Positions 9,529 through 19,957 of a stretch of 64,000 nucleotides of DNA are shown piece by piece. The first letter of the stretch is position 1, and every line of letters starts with the position of its first letter. Source of the DNA: Oscillospiraceae bacterium (GTDB lineage Bacteria > Bacillota > Clostridia > UBA1381 > UBA9506); NCBI GenBank assembly GCA_015069045.1, contig SVJJ01000001.1, forward strand, positions 1 through 64,000, read 5' to 3'. A program made the translations under genes and the position numbers. The notes beneath the pieces were generated by a model. That model did no database searches and was not told where the DNA came from. It saw only the letters and a program-made list of their open reading frames with translations.

Positions 9529-9532
<4 letters not shown>
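7859..9532 (+). CDS. ilvB: Acetolactate synthase large subunit
   Basis: This thiamine-diphosphate enzyme makes acetolactate or acetohydroxybutanoate, the common step to Val, Leu and Ile. The 557-residue form starting at GTG 7859 opens with LLSGSDIIVKTL, aligning with normal family N-termini, and has AAAGGGG 9 bases upstream. An ATG at 7814 would overlap leuB by 43 bases and add an untypical extension. The cofactor-activating Glu lies in AHEQGATHAADGYA (near residue 50) and the ThDP motif GDGSFGMNLNEL in the C-terminal third. The regulatory partner follows immediately. Confidence 0.94.
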
Positions 9533-11071
<1,539 letters not shown>

Positions 11072-11085
11072 CGGAGGTGTTTGTT

Positions 11086-12741
11086 ATGTCGAAAGAAAAT
11101 GTTGTAGAGGGCGTTCAAAACGCCCCTCACCGCAGTTTGTTCCATGCATTGGGACTTACTGAGGAAGAACAAAAAAGACCGCTTATCGGCATTGTAAGTT
11201 CATATAATGAGATTGTTCCCGGACATATGAATATTGATAAGATTGTAGATGCCGTAAAGATCGGCGTTGCAATGGCAGGCGGAACACCGATTGTGTTCCC
11301 TGCAATTGCAGTTTGTGACGGTATTGCTATGGGACATCAGGGAATGAAGTATTCTCTTGTTACCCGTGATTTAATTGCAGATTCTACCGAGGCGATGACT
11401 CTTGCTCATGGTTTTGACGGTCTTGTTATGGTTCCTAATTGCGATAAGAATGTACCCGGACTTTTAATGGCGGCAGCAAGAGTAAATATTCCTACTGTAT
11501 TTGTCAGCGGAGGTCCTATGCTTGCAGGAAAAATTGACGGATGCAAAACAAGCTTATCAAGTATGTTTGAAGCAGTTGGTAGCTATAATGCAGGAAAATT
11601 AAGCGATGAAAAGCTGAAAGAGTATGAGTGTAAAACCTGTCCGACCTGCGGTTCGTGCTCAGGTATGTATACAGCAAATTCTATGAACTGCCTGACGGAA
11701 GCTCTCGGCATGGGACTTCAAGGAAACGGAACGATACCTGCGGTATATTCGCAGAGAATAGAACTTGCAAAACATGCAGGTATGGCAGTAATGGAGCTTG
11801 TTAAAAAGAACATCTGTCCCCGTGATATTATGACAGAAAAAGCTTTGATGAATGCTTTGACTGTGGATATGGCACTCGGTTGTTCTACTAATAGTATGTT
11901 ACATCTTCCTGCTATTGCTCACGAGTGTGGTGTTGATTTGAATTTGGATGTTGCAAACAAAATCAGTGCAAAAACTCCAAATCTTTGCCACTTAGCACCT
12001 GCAGGTCGTACCTATATGGAAGATCTTAATGAAGCAGGCGGTGTTTATGCCGTAATGAATGAGCTTAATAAGAAAGGCTTGCTTAATACCAATTGTATGA
12101 CCGTAACAGGCAAAACCATAGGAGAAAATATTTCAGGCTCAGAAAATCTCAATCCCGAAGTCATTCGCCCGATTGAAAATCCGTATTCAGAGACAGGAGG
12201 TATTGCGGTTCTTCGTGGAAATCTCGCTCCTGACGGAAGCGTTGTTAAAAGAAGTGCAGTTCTTCCCGAAATGCTTGTGCATGAAGGTCCTGCAAAGGTA
12301 TTCGACTCGGAAGAAGATGCACAGAAAGCGATAAATGCAGGTAAAATCGTAGCCGGAGATGTAGTAGTAATTCGTTACGAAGGACCAAAAGGCGGTCCCG
12401 GTATGAGAGAAATGCTGAACCCCACATCTGCTATTATGGGTATGGGACTTGGAAACAGCGTTGCACTCATCACAGACGGAAGATTTTCAGGTGCGACAAG
12501 AGGTGCTTGTATCGGTCATGTATCACCCGAGGCTGCAAGTGGCGGTATGATAGGAATTGTTAAAGACGGAGATATCATCTCAATCAACATTCCTGAAAAT
12601 AAGCTTGAACTTATAGTATCAGATGAAGAAATAGAAAAGCGTATGGCAAGCTTTGTGCCAAAAACAAAAGAACTTTCAGGATACTTAAAACGCTATGCGG
12701 CGTTAGTTTCAAGCGGAGCTGAAGGAGCTGTACTGAATTGA
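11086..12741 (+). CDS. ilvD: Dihydroxy-acid dehydratase
   Basis: This iron-sulfur dehydratase produces the 2-oxoacid precursors of Val and Ile. The 551-residue protein begins at ATG 11086, with GGAGG 8 bases upstream; a GTG at 11077 lies inside that GGAGG and is rejected. Cluster cysteines are in PNCDKNVPG and [17 protein letters not shown]. Other IlvD/Edd marks are [10 protein letters not shown] and the C-terminal [11 protein letters not shown]. It is the last recognised biosynthetic gene of the operon; no ilvE is present. Confidence 0.96.
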   Translation: MSKENVVEGVQNAPHRSLFHALGLTEEEQKRPLIGIVSSYNEIVPGHMNIDKIVDAVKIGVAMAGGTPIVFPAIAVCDGIAMGHQGMKYSLVTRDLIADSTEAMTLAHGFDGLVMVPNCDKNVPGLLMAAARVNIPTVFVSGGPMLAGKIDGCKTSLSSMFEAVGSYNAGKLSDEKLKEYECKTCPTCGSCSGMYTANSMNCLTEALGMGLQGNGTIPAVYSQRIELAKHAGMAVMELVKKNICPRDIMTEKALMNALTVDMALGCSTNSMLHLPAIAHECGVDLNLDVANKISAKTPNLCHLAPAGRTYMEDLNEAGGVYAVMNELNKKGLLNTNCMTVTGKTIGENISGSENLNPEVIRPIENPYSETGGIAVLRGNLAPDGSVVKRSAVLPEMLVHEGPAKVFDSEEDAQKAINAGKIVAGDVVVIRYEGPKGGPGMREMLNPTSAIMGMGLGNSVALITDGRFSGATRGACIGHVSPEAASGGMIGIVKDGDIISINIPENKLELIVSDEEIEKRMASFVPKTKELSGYLKRYAALVSSGAEGAVLN

Positions 12742-13940
12742 ACAAATTAAAAGAATTATCACTTCGCCTTCATGCGGTATCTGTAATGAGAGATTTGCTT
12801 GAAGATAAAGTGATAAAGGCTCTTATGAACTTTTTAGACCTTGCGGATGAAGCAAGCGAGGCAGACAGGGTTGATGCATATACGTTGTTTGTTTCGGAGC
12901 TTTATAAGACAGGTGCAGAGGACTTGTCTTGTTATGTGAAAAAAATTGTATTTGAAAGTGAAAATGTTTATGTAAAGCTCAAAGGAAAAGGCGAAGTTCC
13001 CTCTGCTGTGCTATTAAAAAGCCTTGAAAACGAATTAAAAACATTCGATGAAGTTGCAACACTTTCTGCCGAAGAACTTTTAAGTGAATTTAACTTTCTT
13101 CCCGGATATTATACCGGGAAAGGCAACATATCCAAAGAATACATAAAACGCCTTGATAACATAAGTAAATACGGTTACGGCATATATGCAAAGTACAGAA
13201 TGTTTTATATCGGTGAGGATGGTCAGATCACTCCTGTTCAGAATCCCGATGAAACGAAGCTCTCAGACCTTATAGATTATAAGCGTGAGCAGAATGTGAT
13301 AATGGATAACACAAAGGCTTTGCTCGCCGGTAAGCCTGCTGCAAATATTCTTCTTACGGGTGATGCAGGAACGGGTAAATCTTCTACTGTAAAAGCAGTT
13401 GTAAATGAGCTTTACGATAACGGTCTTCGTATTATTGAAGTGCGCAAGGAACAACTCCACGGCATACCGAAAATTCTTGACGAGCTGACAAAAAATCCGC
13501 TAAAATTCATCTTGTTCATTGATGATTTGTCATTCACAAAGGATGATGATAATTTTAGTGGATTAAAGGCAATCTTAGAAGGCTCTGTGTCTGCAAAGTC
13601 AAGCAATGTGGTTATTTATGCAACATCAAACCGCAGACATTTGGTAAAAGAGAATTTTTCTGATCGTGAAGGTGACGATGTTCACTTTAACGATACAATG
13701 CAGGAATTATTATCTCTTTCCGAAAGATTTGGAATTCAGATTACATTTTCAAGACCCGATAAAGCAACATATCTTGATATCGTACATAATCTTGCCGATA
13801 AACAAGGAATTACATATGGTACGGAAAAACTTGACACAGCGGCGGAAAAATTTGCATTAAAACGTGGTACTCGGTCTGCCCGTGCTGCAAAACAGTTTAT
13901 TGACGGAATTATAGCAGGAAGTATTACCGATATAAAATAA
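12738..13940 (+). CDS. DUF815-type AAA+ ATPase at the operon end
   Basis: This 400-residue protein has an uncharacterised N-terminal half and a P-loop ATPase module: Walker [10 protein letters not shown] (about 207-215), Walker [11 protein letters not shown] (about 254-263), a sensor-like YATSNRRHL and a C-terminal helical lid. This is the layout of the DUF815 family, for which I know no assigned substrate. The likely start is TTG 12738, overlapping the ilvD stop (TTGA), with AAGGAG 10 bases upstream, so it is probably translated with ilvD. A terminator follows at once. Whether it acts on the pathway enzymes, for example as a chaperone or metal-cluster helper, is speculation. Confidence 0.8.
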   Translation: MNKLKELSLRLHAVSVMRDLLEDKVIKALMNFLDLADEASEADRVDAYTLFVSELYKTGAEDLSCYVKKIVFESENVYVKLKGKGEVPSAVLLKSLENELKTFDEVATLSAEELLSEFNFLPGYYTGKGNISKEYIKRLDNISKYGYGIYAKYRMFYIGEDGQITPVQNPDETKLSDLIDYKREQNVIMDNTKALLAGKPAANILLTGDAGTGKSSTVKAVVNELYDNGLRIIEVRKEQLHGIPKILDELTKNPLKFILFIDDLSFTKDDDNFSGLKAILEGSVSAKSSNVVIYATSNRRHLVKENFSDREGDDVHFNDTMQELLSLSERFGIQITFSRPDKATYLDIVHNLADKQGITYGTEKLDTAAEKFALKRGTRSARAAKQFIDGIIAGSITDIK

Positions 13941-13945
13941 AAAAG

Positions 13946-13984
13946 ACGAGAGACTTCCAATTTTGCGGAATCTCTCGTTTTGTT
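13946..13984. terminator. Bidirectional terminator between the ilv operon and lysR
   Basis: ACGAGAGA (13946-13953) and TCTCTCGT (13971-13978), extended by CTTCC/GGAA, form a strong stem with T-rich sequence on the right and an A-run on the left. It can therefore end both convergent transcripts. Confidence 0.88.
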
Positions 13985-14875
13985 TTAATGCGCAAAGTCA
14001 TTTTCCATCATATAATCAATCAAAGTTTTAAGTGCTTTTGACATCCATTTGTTTTTATGATAGATAAGCTGTTTCCAGATATCTACATCCATATCACAAA
14101 CATCAAGATAGCACAATTCTCCCGATTCGATAAAGTCCTTTGTTACAAAGTCAGGCAAAAAGGAAAGCATATCACCCTGGGCGATGAGAGAGGTTATCAT
14201 ATCGGTTCTTCCGATTTCAAGGATTGGAGTTATCTCTAATGACTTTTTGGCAAGCTCTTTATCAAAAACTCGTCTGTAGCCCTGACCGTACTCGGTTAAA
14301 ATAAACGGCTCGTTAATAATATCGTGAATGGATAAGTTCTTTTTGCCTGCGAACTTCGATTTGGTATTTGCAACAAAGTGCATTGAAACAGGCTCTTCTT
14401 TTGCAATAACATAGTCTTTATGATATGAGTGACTGTCAAGTGTTATTATGACATCTGCCTCATTATGATCAAGCATATCAAACATCACTGCTGTATCTGC
14501 AGTTGTGAATTTGACAGAAATATGAGGATATTTTGTATGAAAATCAATATAGTTCGGGGTAACCATAGCATCACACAAAGAATCGGGTGTTACAAGATGT
14601 ATATGTCCGCTGCACTTCTTTTCTTCTTCGAGATTTTCTTTGAACTCATCGGTAAGAGTACGAACCTGATGGGCATAGGAAACAAGCTCATGACCTCTTT
14701 GTGTAAGTGTTATAGTATGATTTATTCTTTCAAACAAAAGACAGCCAAGTTCGTCTTCTAACTGTTTTATCTGAACTGATATAGTTGATTGAGAATAGCC
14801 AAGCTGTTCCCCGGCTTTTGTAAAGCTCCCAAGCTCTGCAACATGAATAAAAGTGATTAAATTACGTAATTCCAT
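13985..14875 (-). CDS. LysR-type transcriptional regulator
   Basis: The 296-residue protein has an N-terminal winged helix-turn-helix (about 1-60, ELRNLITFIHVAELGS, then SQSTISVQIKQLEDELG) and a periplasmic-binding-fold effector domain (about 90-290). The preferred ATG lies 7 bases after GGAGG on the minus strand; an in-frame start 13 codons upstream would include that ribosome binding site. It is divergent from the ABC importer. The intergenic palindrome TTAATG-N5-CATTAA is a plausible operator, so it probably controls the importer and itself. Effector unknown. Confidence 0.92.
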   Translation of the reverse strand: MELRNLITFIHVAELGSFTKAGEQLGYSQSTISVQIKQLEDELGCLLFERINHTITLTQRGHELVSYAHQVRTLTDEFKENLEEEKKCSGHIHLVTPDSLCDAMVTPNYIDFHTKYPHISVKFTTADTAVMFDMLDHNEADVIITLDSHSYHKDYVIAKEEPVSMHFVANTKSKFAGKKNLSIHDIINEPFILTEYGQGYRRVFDKELAKKSLEITPILEIGRTDMITSLIAQGDMLSFLPDFVTKDFIESGELCYLDVCDMDVDIWKQLIYHKNKWMSKALKTLIDYMMENDFAH

Positions 14876-14900
14876 TGTATATCCTCCAACATTAAAAATC

Positions 14901-14917
14901 TTAATGGTAATCATTAA
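14901..14917. promoter_or_regulatory. Candidate LysR-type operator
   Basis: TTAATG-GTAAT-CATTAA is a perfect interrupted palindrome in the divergent lysR/ABC intergenic region. It sits 11 bases upstream of the -35 box of the importer promoter, where LysR family activators often bind. Confidence 0.55.
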
Positions 14918-14927
14918 AACTATTCGT

Positions 14928-14956
14928 TTGACTAATGATAAAAAGTATTATATACT
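14928..14956 (+). promoter_or_regulatory. Promoter of the ABC importer operon
   Basis: TTGACT (14928-14933) and TATACT (14951-14956) are spaced by exactly 17 bases, about 77 bases before the binding-protein start codon. Confidence 0.82.
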
Positions 14957-15032
14957 ATGTTACAGAAAAAAGCAAGTACTTGGTAAAACCTAATTATTAT
15001 CAAATTTTTATTTTGTGTAAGGAGTTTTTGTT

Positions 15033-16007
15033 ATGAAAAAGGTATTATCTCTTATGTTGGCACTTGTTATGTGCGTAGGTTGTTTGTCTCTCACCGGCTG
15101 TTCAGGTGACAGTTCAGAGAGCGCAAAGTATAAAATCGGTATTGTTCAGCTTGTTGAGCATGTGGCTCTTGATGCTGCAACAGAAGGCTTTAAGCAGGCA
15201 ATTATTGACGAGCTTGGCGAAGATGCAGTTGAATTTGATTTCCAGAACGGTCAGAATGATCCGAATACGTGTTCAACCATCGCAAATCAGTTTGTTTCCA
15301 ATAATGTGGATTTAATTATGGCTAACGCTACTCCTGCTCTTCAGGCAGCGGCAGCAGCAACAGGCGATATTCCTATCCTTGGTACATCAGTTACAGAATA
15401 CGGTGTGGCTCTTGAAATTAAAAACTTCAACGGAACAGTAGGCGGAAACATTTCAGGTACATCCGACCTTGCTCCTCTTGATAAACAGGCAGAAATGATT
15501 ACAGAGTGGTGTCCGGATGCTAAAAATGTAGGTCTTCTTTACTGCTCGAAAGAAGCAAACAGCCAGTATCAGGTAGATGTTGTTAAAGCAGAGCTTGAAA
15601 AGAAAGGTCTTACAGCTACATTATATCCGTTCACAGATTCCAATGACCTTGCTCAGATTTGCACTACAGCAGCAGATAAGTCTGATGTAATCTATGTTCC
15701 TACAGATAACACAGTAGCAGAAAATACGGGTATTATTGATAATATCTGCGAACCTAAAAAAATCCCTGTAATCGCAGGTGAAGAAGGTATCTGCTCAGGA
15801 TGCGGTATTGCAACACTTTCTATCAGCTACTATGACCTTGGATACACAACCGGTAAGATGGCGGTTAAGATTTTAAAAGACGGTGCTGACATTTCCACAA
15901 TGCCTATCGAATACGCAGAAAAACAGACTCCTAAATTCAATAAGCAGAATTGCGAAGCTTTAGGAATTACACCTCTTGAGGGATATACAGCTATTGAAGA
16001 AAATTAA
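15033..16007 (+). CDS. ABC transporter substrate-binding lipoprotein (TrpX-like family)
   Basis: The 324-residue protein has a Lys-rich start, a hydrophobic signal and a lipobox LTGC with the lipidated cysteine at residue 23, then a two-lobed binding fold. IGIVQLVEHVALD and GTSVTEYG are typical of the ABC substrate-binding family that includes streptococcal TrpX. AAGGAG lies 7 bases before the ATG. Members studied elsewhere bind aromatic amino acids; because this copy follows a BCAA operon, its ligand is uncertain. It is first in a binding protein-permease-ATPase set and is followed by a hairpin that may raise its yield. Confidence 0.9.
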   Translation: MKKVLSLMLALVMCVGCLSLTGCSGDSSESAKYKIGIVQLVEHVALDAATEGFKQAIIDELGEDAVEFDFQNGQNDPNTCSTIANQFVSNNVDLIMANATPALQAAAAATGDIPILGTSVTEYGVALEIKNFNGTVGGNISGTSDLAPLDKQAEMITEWCPDAKNVGLLYCSKEANSQYQVDVVKAELEKKGLTATLYPFTDSNDLAQICTTAADKSDVIYVPTDNTVAENTGIIDNICEPKKIPVIAGEEGICSGCGIATLSISYYDLGYTTGKMAVKILKDGADISTMPIEYAEKQTPKFNKQNCEALGITPLEGYTAIEEN

Positions 16008-16020
16008 TCAGTGAATTTTC

Positions 16021-16049
16021 AGCCGGAGGGAACATACTTCTCTCCGGCT
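16021..16049 (+). promoter_or_regulatory. Intercistronic hairpin after the binding-protein gene
   Basis: AGCCGGAG and CTCCGGCT form a perfect 8-bp stem 13 bases after the stop, without a strong T-run. Such hairpins commonly stabilise the upstream binding-protein mRNA or partly terminate, giving more binding protein than membrane components. Confidence 0.65.
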
Positions 16050-16076
16050 AAATAAGTTTTAACAGAGGTGGAAAGA

Positions 16077-17009
16077 ATGGAAATTATAACACAACTTTTG
16101 AATGCCTTGCCCGGTTCTTTTTCACAAGGACTTATATGGGGTATTATGGCAATCGGTGTTTATATCACATACAGAATATTAGATGTTGCAGATTTGACCG
16201 TTGATGGCTCCTTTGCAACAGGCGGCGCGGTTGCTGTCATACTTATTTTAAACGGATGTAATTTGTGGCTTGCAATGCTACTTGCATTTGTTGCAGGTCT
16301 TTTGGCAGGTGCAATAACAGGACTTTTGCATACCCTTATGGGAATTCCTGCAATTTTATCGGGAATACTTACACAGCTTGCGCTTTATTCTATAAACCTT
16401 AAAATTATGGGTAAAGCAAATCAATCTGTAAATGTTAATCAGACAGACCTTCTCGTTTCGCTTCGTTGGGTTAAGGAGTTTGCTTTCCATAATCCGCTTA
16501 TAACGGTAGGTGTGGTTCTAGTTGTTTTGATTGCACTTTTATATTGGTTCTTTGGAACTGAAATGGGTTGCGGAATAAGAGCAACGGGAACAAATCTTAA
16601 TATGAGCCGCGCGCAGGGTATTAACACAAACTTTAATAAGGTTCTTGGTATCATGCTTTCAAACGGACTTGTAGCGTTTTCGGGAGCGTTCCTCGCACAG
16701 TATCAGGGATTTGCTGATGTTAAAATGGGACAGGGTGCAATCGTTATCGGTCTTGCTGCAGTTATTATAGGCGAAGCATTGTTCGGTAAAATTTTCAAGA
16801 ACTTTGCATTAAGACTTTTGTCAGTTGCATTCGGTTCGATTATCTATTATATTGTAATTCAAACGGTTATCACTTTAGGAATGGATGCAAACCTCTTGAA
16901 GCTCCTTTCGGCAGCAATTGTTGCAATCTTCCTTGCAGTTCCGTATTGGAAAGGACAATATACTCAGAAGCATATGAGAAAACATAAAGGGGGTAAAGTA
17001 AATGCTTAA
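16077..17009 (+). CDS. ABC transporter permease (TrpY-like)
   Basis: This 310-residue integral membrane protein has about eight or more hydrophobic segments and the BPD_transp_2-like motif VADLTVDGSFATGGAVA near residues 40-56. It forms the channel for the preceding lipoprotein. An in-frame GTG nine bases upstream lies within the AGAGGTGG sequence, so ATG 16077 is preferred. The last eight bases overlap the ATPase gene. Confidence 0.9.
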   Translation: MEIITQLLNALPGSFSQGLIWGIMAIGVYITYRILDVADLTVDGSFATGGAVAVILILNGCNLWLAMLLAFVAGLLAGAITGLLHTLMGIPAILSGILTQLALYSINLKIMGKANQSVNVNQTDLLVSLRWVKEFAFHNPLITVGVVLVVLIALLYWFFGTEMGCGIRATGTNLNMSRAQGINTNFNKVLGIMLSNGLVAFSGAFLAQYQGFADVKMGQGAIVIGLAAVIIGEALFGKIFKNFALRLLSVAFGSIIYYIVIQTVITLGMDANLLKLLSAAIVAIFLAVPYWKGQYTQKHMRKHKGGKVNA

Positions 17010-17826
17010 TATATCAGATGTTGAAAAAACTTTTAACCCCGGAACTATAAACGAGAAAAAAGCATTAAACGGCATTAACCTTCATCTTGCCGAGGGTGAC
17101 TTCGTAACGGTTATCGGAGGCAACGGCGCAGGCAAATCTACAATGCTTAATATGGTTGCAGGTGTATATCCCGTAGATTGCGGAAATATTGTGATAGATG
17201 GTGTTGACATTACACACTTGCCTGAGTATAAACGTGCGAAATATTTAGGCAGAGTTTTTCAGGATCCGATGACAGGAACTGCTGCTGATATGCAGATTGA
17301 AGAAAACCTCGCTCTTGCTGCAAGACGTGGGAAAAGAAGAACGCTCAGGGTTGGTATCACATCAAAAGAAAGAGCAGAATACAAAGAACTGCTTAAAATT
17401 CTTGGTTTGGGACTTGAAAATAGACTGACTGCAAAGGTTGGGCTTTTGTCAGGCGGACAAAGACAGGCCTTAACACTTCTTATGGCAACACTAAAAAAAC
17501 CAAAGCTTTTGCTTCTTGACGAACATACTGCGGCACTTGATCCTAAAACTGCCAAGAAGGTTTTGGAAATCACCGATGAAATTGTTTCAAAGGATAATCT
17601 TACAACACTTATGATTACTCATAATATGCACGATGCAATCGAGTATGGTAATCGTCTAATTATGATGCACGAAGGCAGAATAATTGTTGATGTTTCCGGA
17701 GAGGAAAAGAAAAAACTTACCATTCCCGAACTTCTTGAATTGTTTGAAAAAGCAAGCGGAAGCGAATTTGCAAGCGACAAGGTTATGCTTTCAAAAAAAC
17801 AGGAGGCTTACTTATGTTCCATATGA
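17002..17826 (+). CDS. ABC transporter ATP-binding protein (TrpZ-like)
   Basis: The 274-residue ATPase has Walker A GGNGAGKST (about 39-47), signature LSGGQRQ (about 149-155), Walker B LLLLDEHTA and the switch histidine in ITHNM. It energises the importer. The coding end contains AGGAGG and an out-of-frame ATG (17814), which look like the start signal of a lost fourth gene. The extreme C-terminus may therefore be altered by a recombination junction. Confidence 0.92.
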   Translation: MLNISDVEKTFNPGTINEKKALNGINLHLAEGDFVTVIGGNGAGKSTMLNMVAGVYPVDCGNIVIDGVDITHLPEYKRAKYLGRVFQDPMTGTAADMQIEENLALAARRGKRRTLRVGITSKERAEYKELLKILGLGLENRLTAKVGLLSGGQRQALTLLMATLKKPKLLLLDEHTAALDPKTAKKVLEITDEIVSKDNLTTLMITHNMHDAIEYGNRLIMMHEGRIIVDVSGEEKKKLTIPELLELFEKASGSEFASDKVMLSKKQEAYLCSI

Positions 17827-17855
17827 ATATATGCTATTACATATGTCAAACTTGA
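17814..17855 (+). pseudogene. Truncated start of a lost fourth gene
   Basis: A strong AGGAGG (17801-17806) stands 7 bases before an ATG at 17814, but the frame stops after 13 codons. The surrounding sequence becomes markedly more AT-rich at about 17820. This suggests a deletion or insertion junction where a gene co-transcribed with the importer once began. Confidence 0.4.
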
Positions 17856-17892
17856 CAAAAGACAAATTCAAAAAGAAAAGAATTCTAAAGAA

Positions 17893-18349
17893 ATGGCAAA
17901 TGTATTATTGATAAACACCTATAAAAGATGTATTGATACATTACCATTTGTTCACGATAGAGAATTTGTCAAGAAATTTATAGTTATGAAAACAGATTCT
18001 GAAGAAAAAGAACAAGATGAAGAAATTGCACAGAATTTATGTATTTCACCATTTTTTACGAGTGATACTATTTTAAGGTTAGCAGAGAATGGCTATATTG
18101 AAAAGGTTAGCAGAGAATGGCTATATTGAAAAGGAAGTATTAGAAAATTATTTGATTATTCAAAAGGACTTTAAATACTGGGTTTCAAGCAAAATTGCTT
18201 TTTGCGATTTAGATGGTGACCATTACTTTAAAATTCATCGAAAAAATCACAATCTTGACCGTGCCAGAACACACATCAAACTTGTGACCGACATGGAAGA
18301 GAAAATGGAGCGCATGAACGAAATTGTAATGTCGTATTATAAAAGATAA
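17893..18349 (+). pseudogene. Unrecognised gene split by a 28-bp tandem duplication
   Basis: The first part (17893-18129, 78 codons) begins MANVLLINTYKRC and stops just after its second repeat copy. The rest continues in another frame to TAA at 18349. Bases 18075-18102 and 18103-18130 are identical 28-mers; since 28 is not a multiple of three, the second copy shifts the frame. Removing one copy restores a single frame of roughly 142 residues ending MSYYKR, acidic in the middle and mixed-charge at the end. I recognise no family. A weak AATTCTAAAG precedes the start. The codon pattern and AT content resemble mobile or plasmid genes, but that is an impression. Confidence 0.6.
18075..18130. repeat. 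28-bp perfect tandem duplication
   Basis: Two adjacent identical 28-base units (18075-18102, 18103-18130) are followed by the first four bases of a third (AAGG). Slippage between units would switch the host gene between broken and intact. Confidence 0.97.
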
Positions 18350-18360
18350 TTATGCTACAC

Positions 18361-18385
18361 AGGGCTGCTGCGGCAGCCCTTTTTT
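18361..18385 (+). terminator. Terminator at the end of the amino-acid block
   Basis: AGGGCTGC and GCAGCCCT pair perfectly over 8 bp with loop TGCG and are followed by TTTTT, 11 bases after the broken gene. Confidence 0.92.
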
Positions 18386-18400
18386 GTTTGCATAATATAG

Positions 18401-18429
18401 TTGCACAGGCAAAGTTTTTATGTTATACT
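18401..18429 (+). promoter_or_regulatory. Promoter of sstT
   Basis: TTGCAC (18401-18406) and TATACT (18424-18429) are spaced by 17 bases. The leader before the sstT ATG is about 135 bases long; I see no riboswitch in it. Confidence 0.78.
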
Positions 18430-18569
18430 TTAATCAGTATCCGTTTTAATACCCCCTTGATTTGCCATGATAAATATAGTGAAGCATAGAGGGCTAGAAA
18501 ATGGAAAAACTGACATCTAGTAGTTATAGCCTTTAAAATATAAAATACATTAAGAAAAGAGAGCAAGAT

Positions 18570-19817
18570 ATGAAAAAAGTTTTGAAAATATATCTGGGGT
18601 TAAATCTCATATTAAGAATTGCCATAGGCCTTGTACTTGGCTCCTTTTTGGGGTTGTTTTTACCCCAGCTGAACGGCATAGGTATCCTTGGTGATTGCTT
18701 TGTTGGGTGTCTTAAGTCTATAGCACCTGTCCTTGTGTTTGTGCTTGTTATCTCTTCAATTGCCAACTCTTCCGGTGCAATTGGCAGGAGATTTCGTACC
18801 GTCATATTCCTGTACATTGTGAGTACACTTTTGGCAGCTGTGTTGGCGGTAATTGCCGGATATGCATTTCCTGTAACCCTCAAACTGGCGGAAACTGCAG
18901 AGGGTACGGCTCCGGGTGGTTTGGCAGAGGTAATGAAGAATCTTGTAAACAACATGATATCCAACCCCATAGCATCCATAGTGAATGCTAATTATATAGG
19001 CATACTTTTTTGGTCTGTCATTATAGGCATTTCCATTAAGCTTGTAGCAAAAGAGACAACGAAACAAATGTTTTATGATATATCCAATGCCATAACCTCG
19101 GTGGTGCGATGGATTATTGAGTTTGCTCCCTTTGGTATTTTAGGACTGTCCTTTGTTCTCGTTTCAGAGAACGGCCTTGGCATATTCTATGATTATGGAA
19201 AGCTTCTTTTGGTTCTTGTTGGATGTATGCTGGTGCTTTCACTTGTAGTAAATCCCATTATAGTTGCCATATGCCTCAAAAAAAATCCGTATCCCCTTGT
19301 GCTCAAGTGCATTAGAGAAAGCGGCATAACTGCGTTTTTTACAAGGAGCTCCGCTGCCAATATTCCAGTTAACATGGAGCTTTGCCGAAAGTTAAATCTT
19401 GATGAAAATCTTTATTCTGTATCTATTCCTCTTGGTGCAACGATCAATATGGATGGTGCTGCGATTACCATTACAATCATGACGCTGGCTGCGGCAAATA
19501 CCCTTGGACTTTCTGTTCCCCTACCGCTGGCGATACTTTTAAGCACAGTTGCTACAATTGGTGCTTGCGGTGCGTCGGGTGTGGCAGGGGGCTCTCTTCT
19601 GCTTATACCGGTGGCGTGCTCCCTTTTTGGAATATCCAACGACGTTGCCATGCAGGTTGTGGGTATCGGTTTTATAATCGGCGTTGTACAGGATTCTTTG
19701 GAAACGGCTCTCAATTCTTCCGGAGATGTCATTTTTGCTGCGACTGCCGAGTATATGGAAAGACAGAAAAAAGGCGAAAAAATAGTTTTTAAAGAAGAAT
19801 TCTCCAAACATCGGTAA
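18570..19817 (+). CDS. sstT: Serine/threonine:sodium symporter
   Basis: This 415-residue dicarboxylate/amino acid:cation symporter family protein imports serine and threonine with sodium. Family marks are FFTRSSAANIPVN, GATINMDGAAITIT and the late NSSGDVIFAAT, which match SstT rather than glutamate carriers. There are about eight membrane helices and two re-entrant loops. Threonine uptake would feed the threonine dehydratase of the preceding block, but the gene has its own promoter. Base composition seems different from both flanks, so separate acquisition is possible. Confidence 0.92.
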   Translation: MKKVLKIYLGLNLILRIAIGLVLGSFLGLFLPQLNGIGILGDCFVGCLKSIAPVLVFVLVISSIANSSGAIGRRFRTVIFLYIVSTLLAAVLAVIAGYAFPVTLKLAETAEGTAPGGLAEVMKNLVNNMISNPIASIVNANYIGILFWSVIIGISIKLVAKETTKQMFYDISNAITSVVRWIIEFAPFGILGLSFVLVSENGLGIFYDYGKLLLVLVGCMLVLSLVVNPIIVAICLKKNPYPLVLKCIRESGITAFFTRSSAANIPVNMELCRKLNLDENLYSVSIPLGATINMDGAAITITIMTLAAANTLGLSVPLPLAILLSTVATIGACGASGVAGGSLLLIPVACSLFGISNDVAMQVVGIGFIIGVVQDSLETALNSSGDVIFAATAEYMERQKKGEKIVFKEEFSKHR

Positions 19818-19957
19818 AAGGAGAATCTATTATAAGAAAAAGTATCAGGCAAAGGAAGTTTATAACCTGAAAAAAGACGGACATTTAAGGTCCTATGGTC
19901 ATTATATAAATTTTATGGCATGCAATATTATGATGCAAAAAGCGCAGGTGTGTATTT

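Noticed and set aside
13985-14875. LysR as a regulator of the ilv-leu operon
   Set aside because: It is convergent with that operon and separated by a terminator. Its divergent partner is the ABC importer, and the ilv-leu leader already explains control.
18470-18520. Short ORF in the sstT leader (ATG near 18468)
   Set aside because: It has about 17 codons, no ribosome binding site and no amino-acid bias or terminator of the kind seen in the ilv leader.
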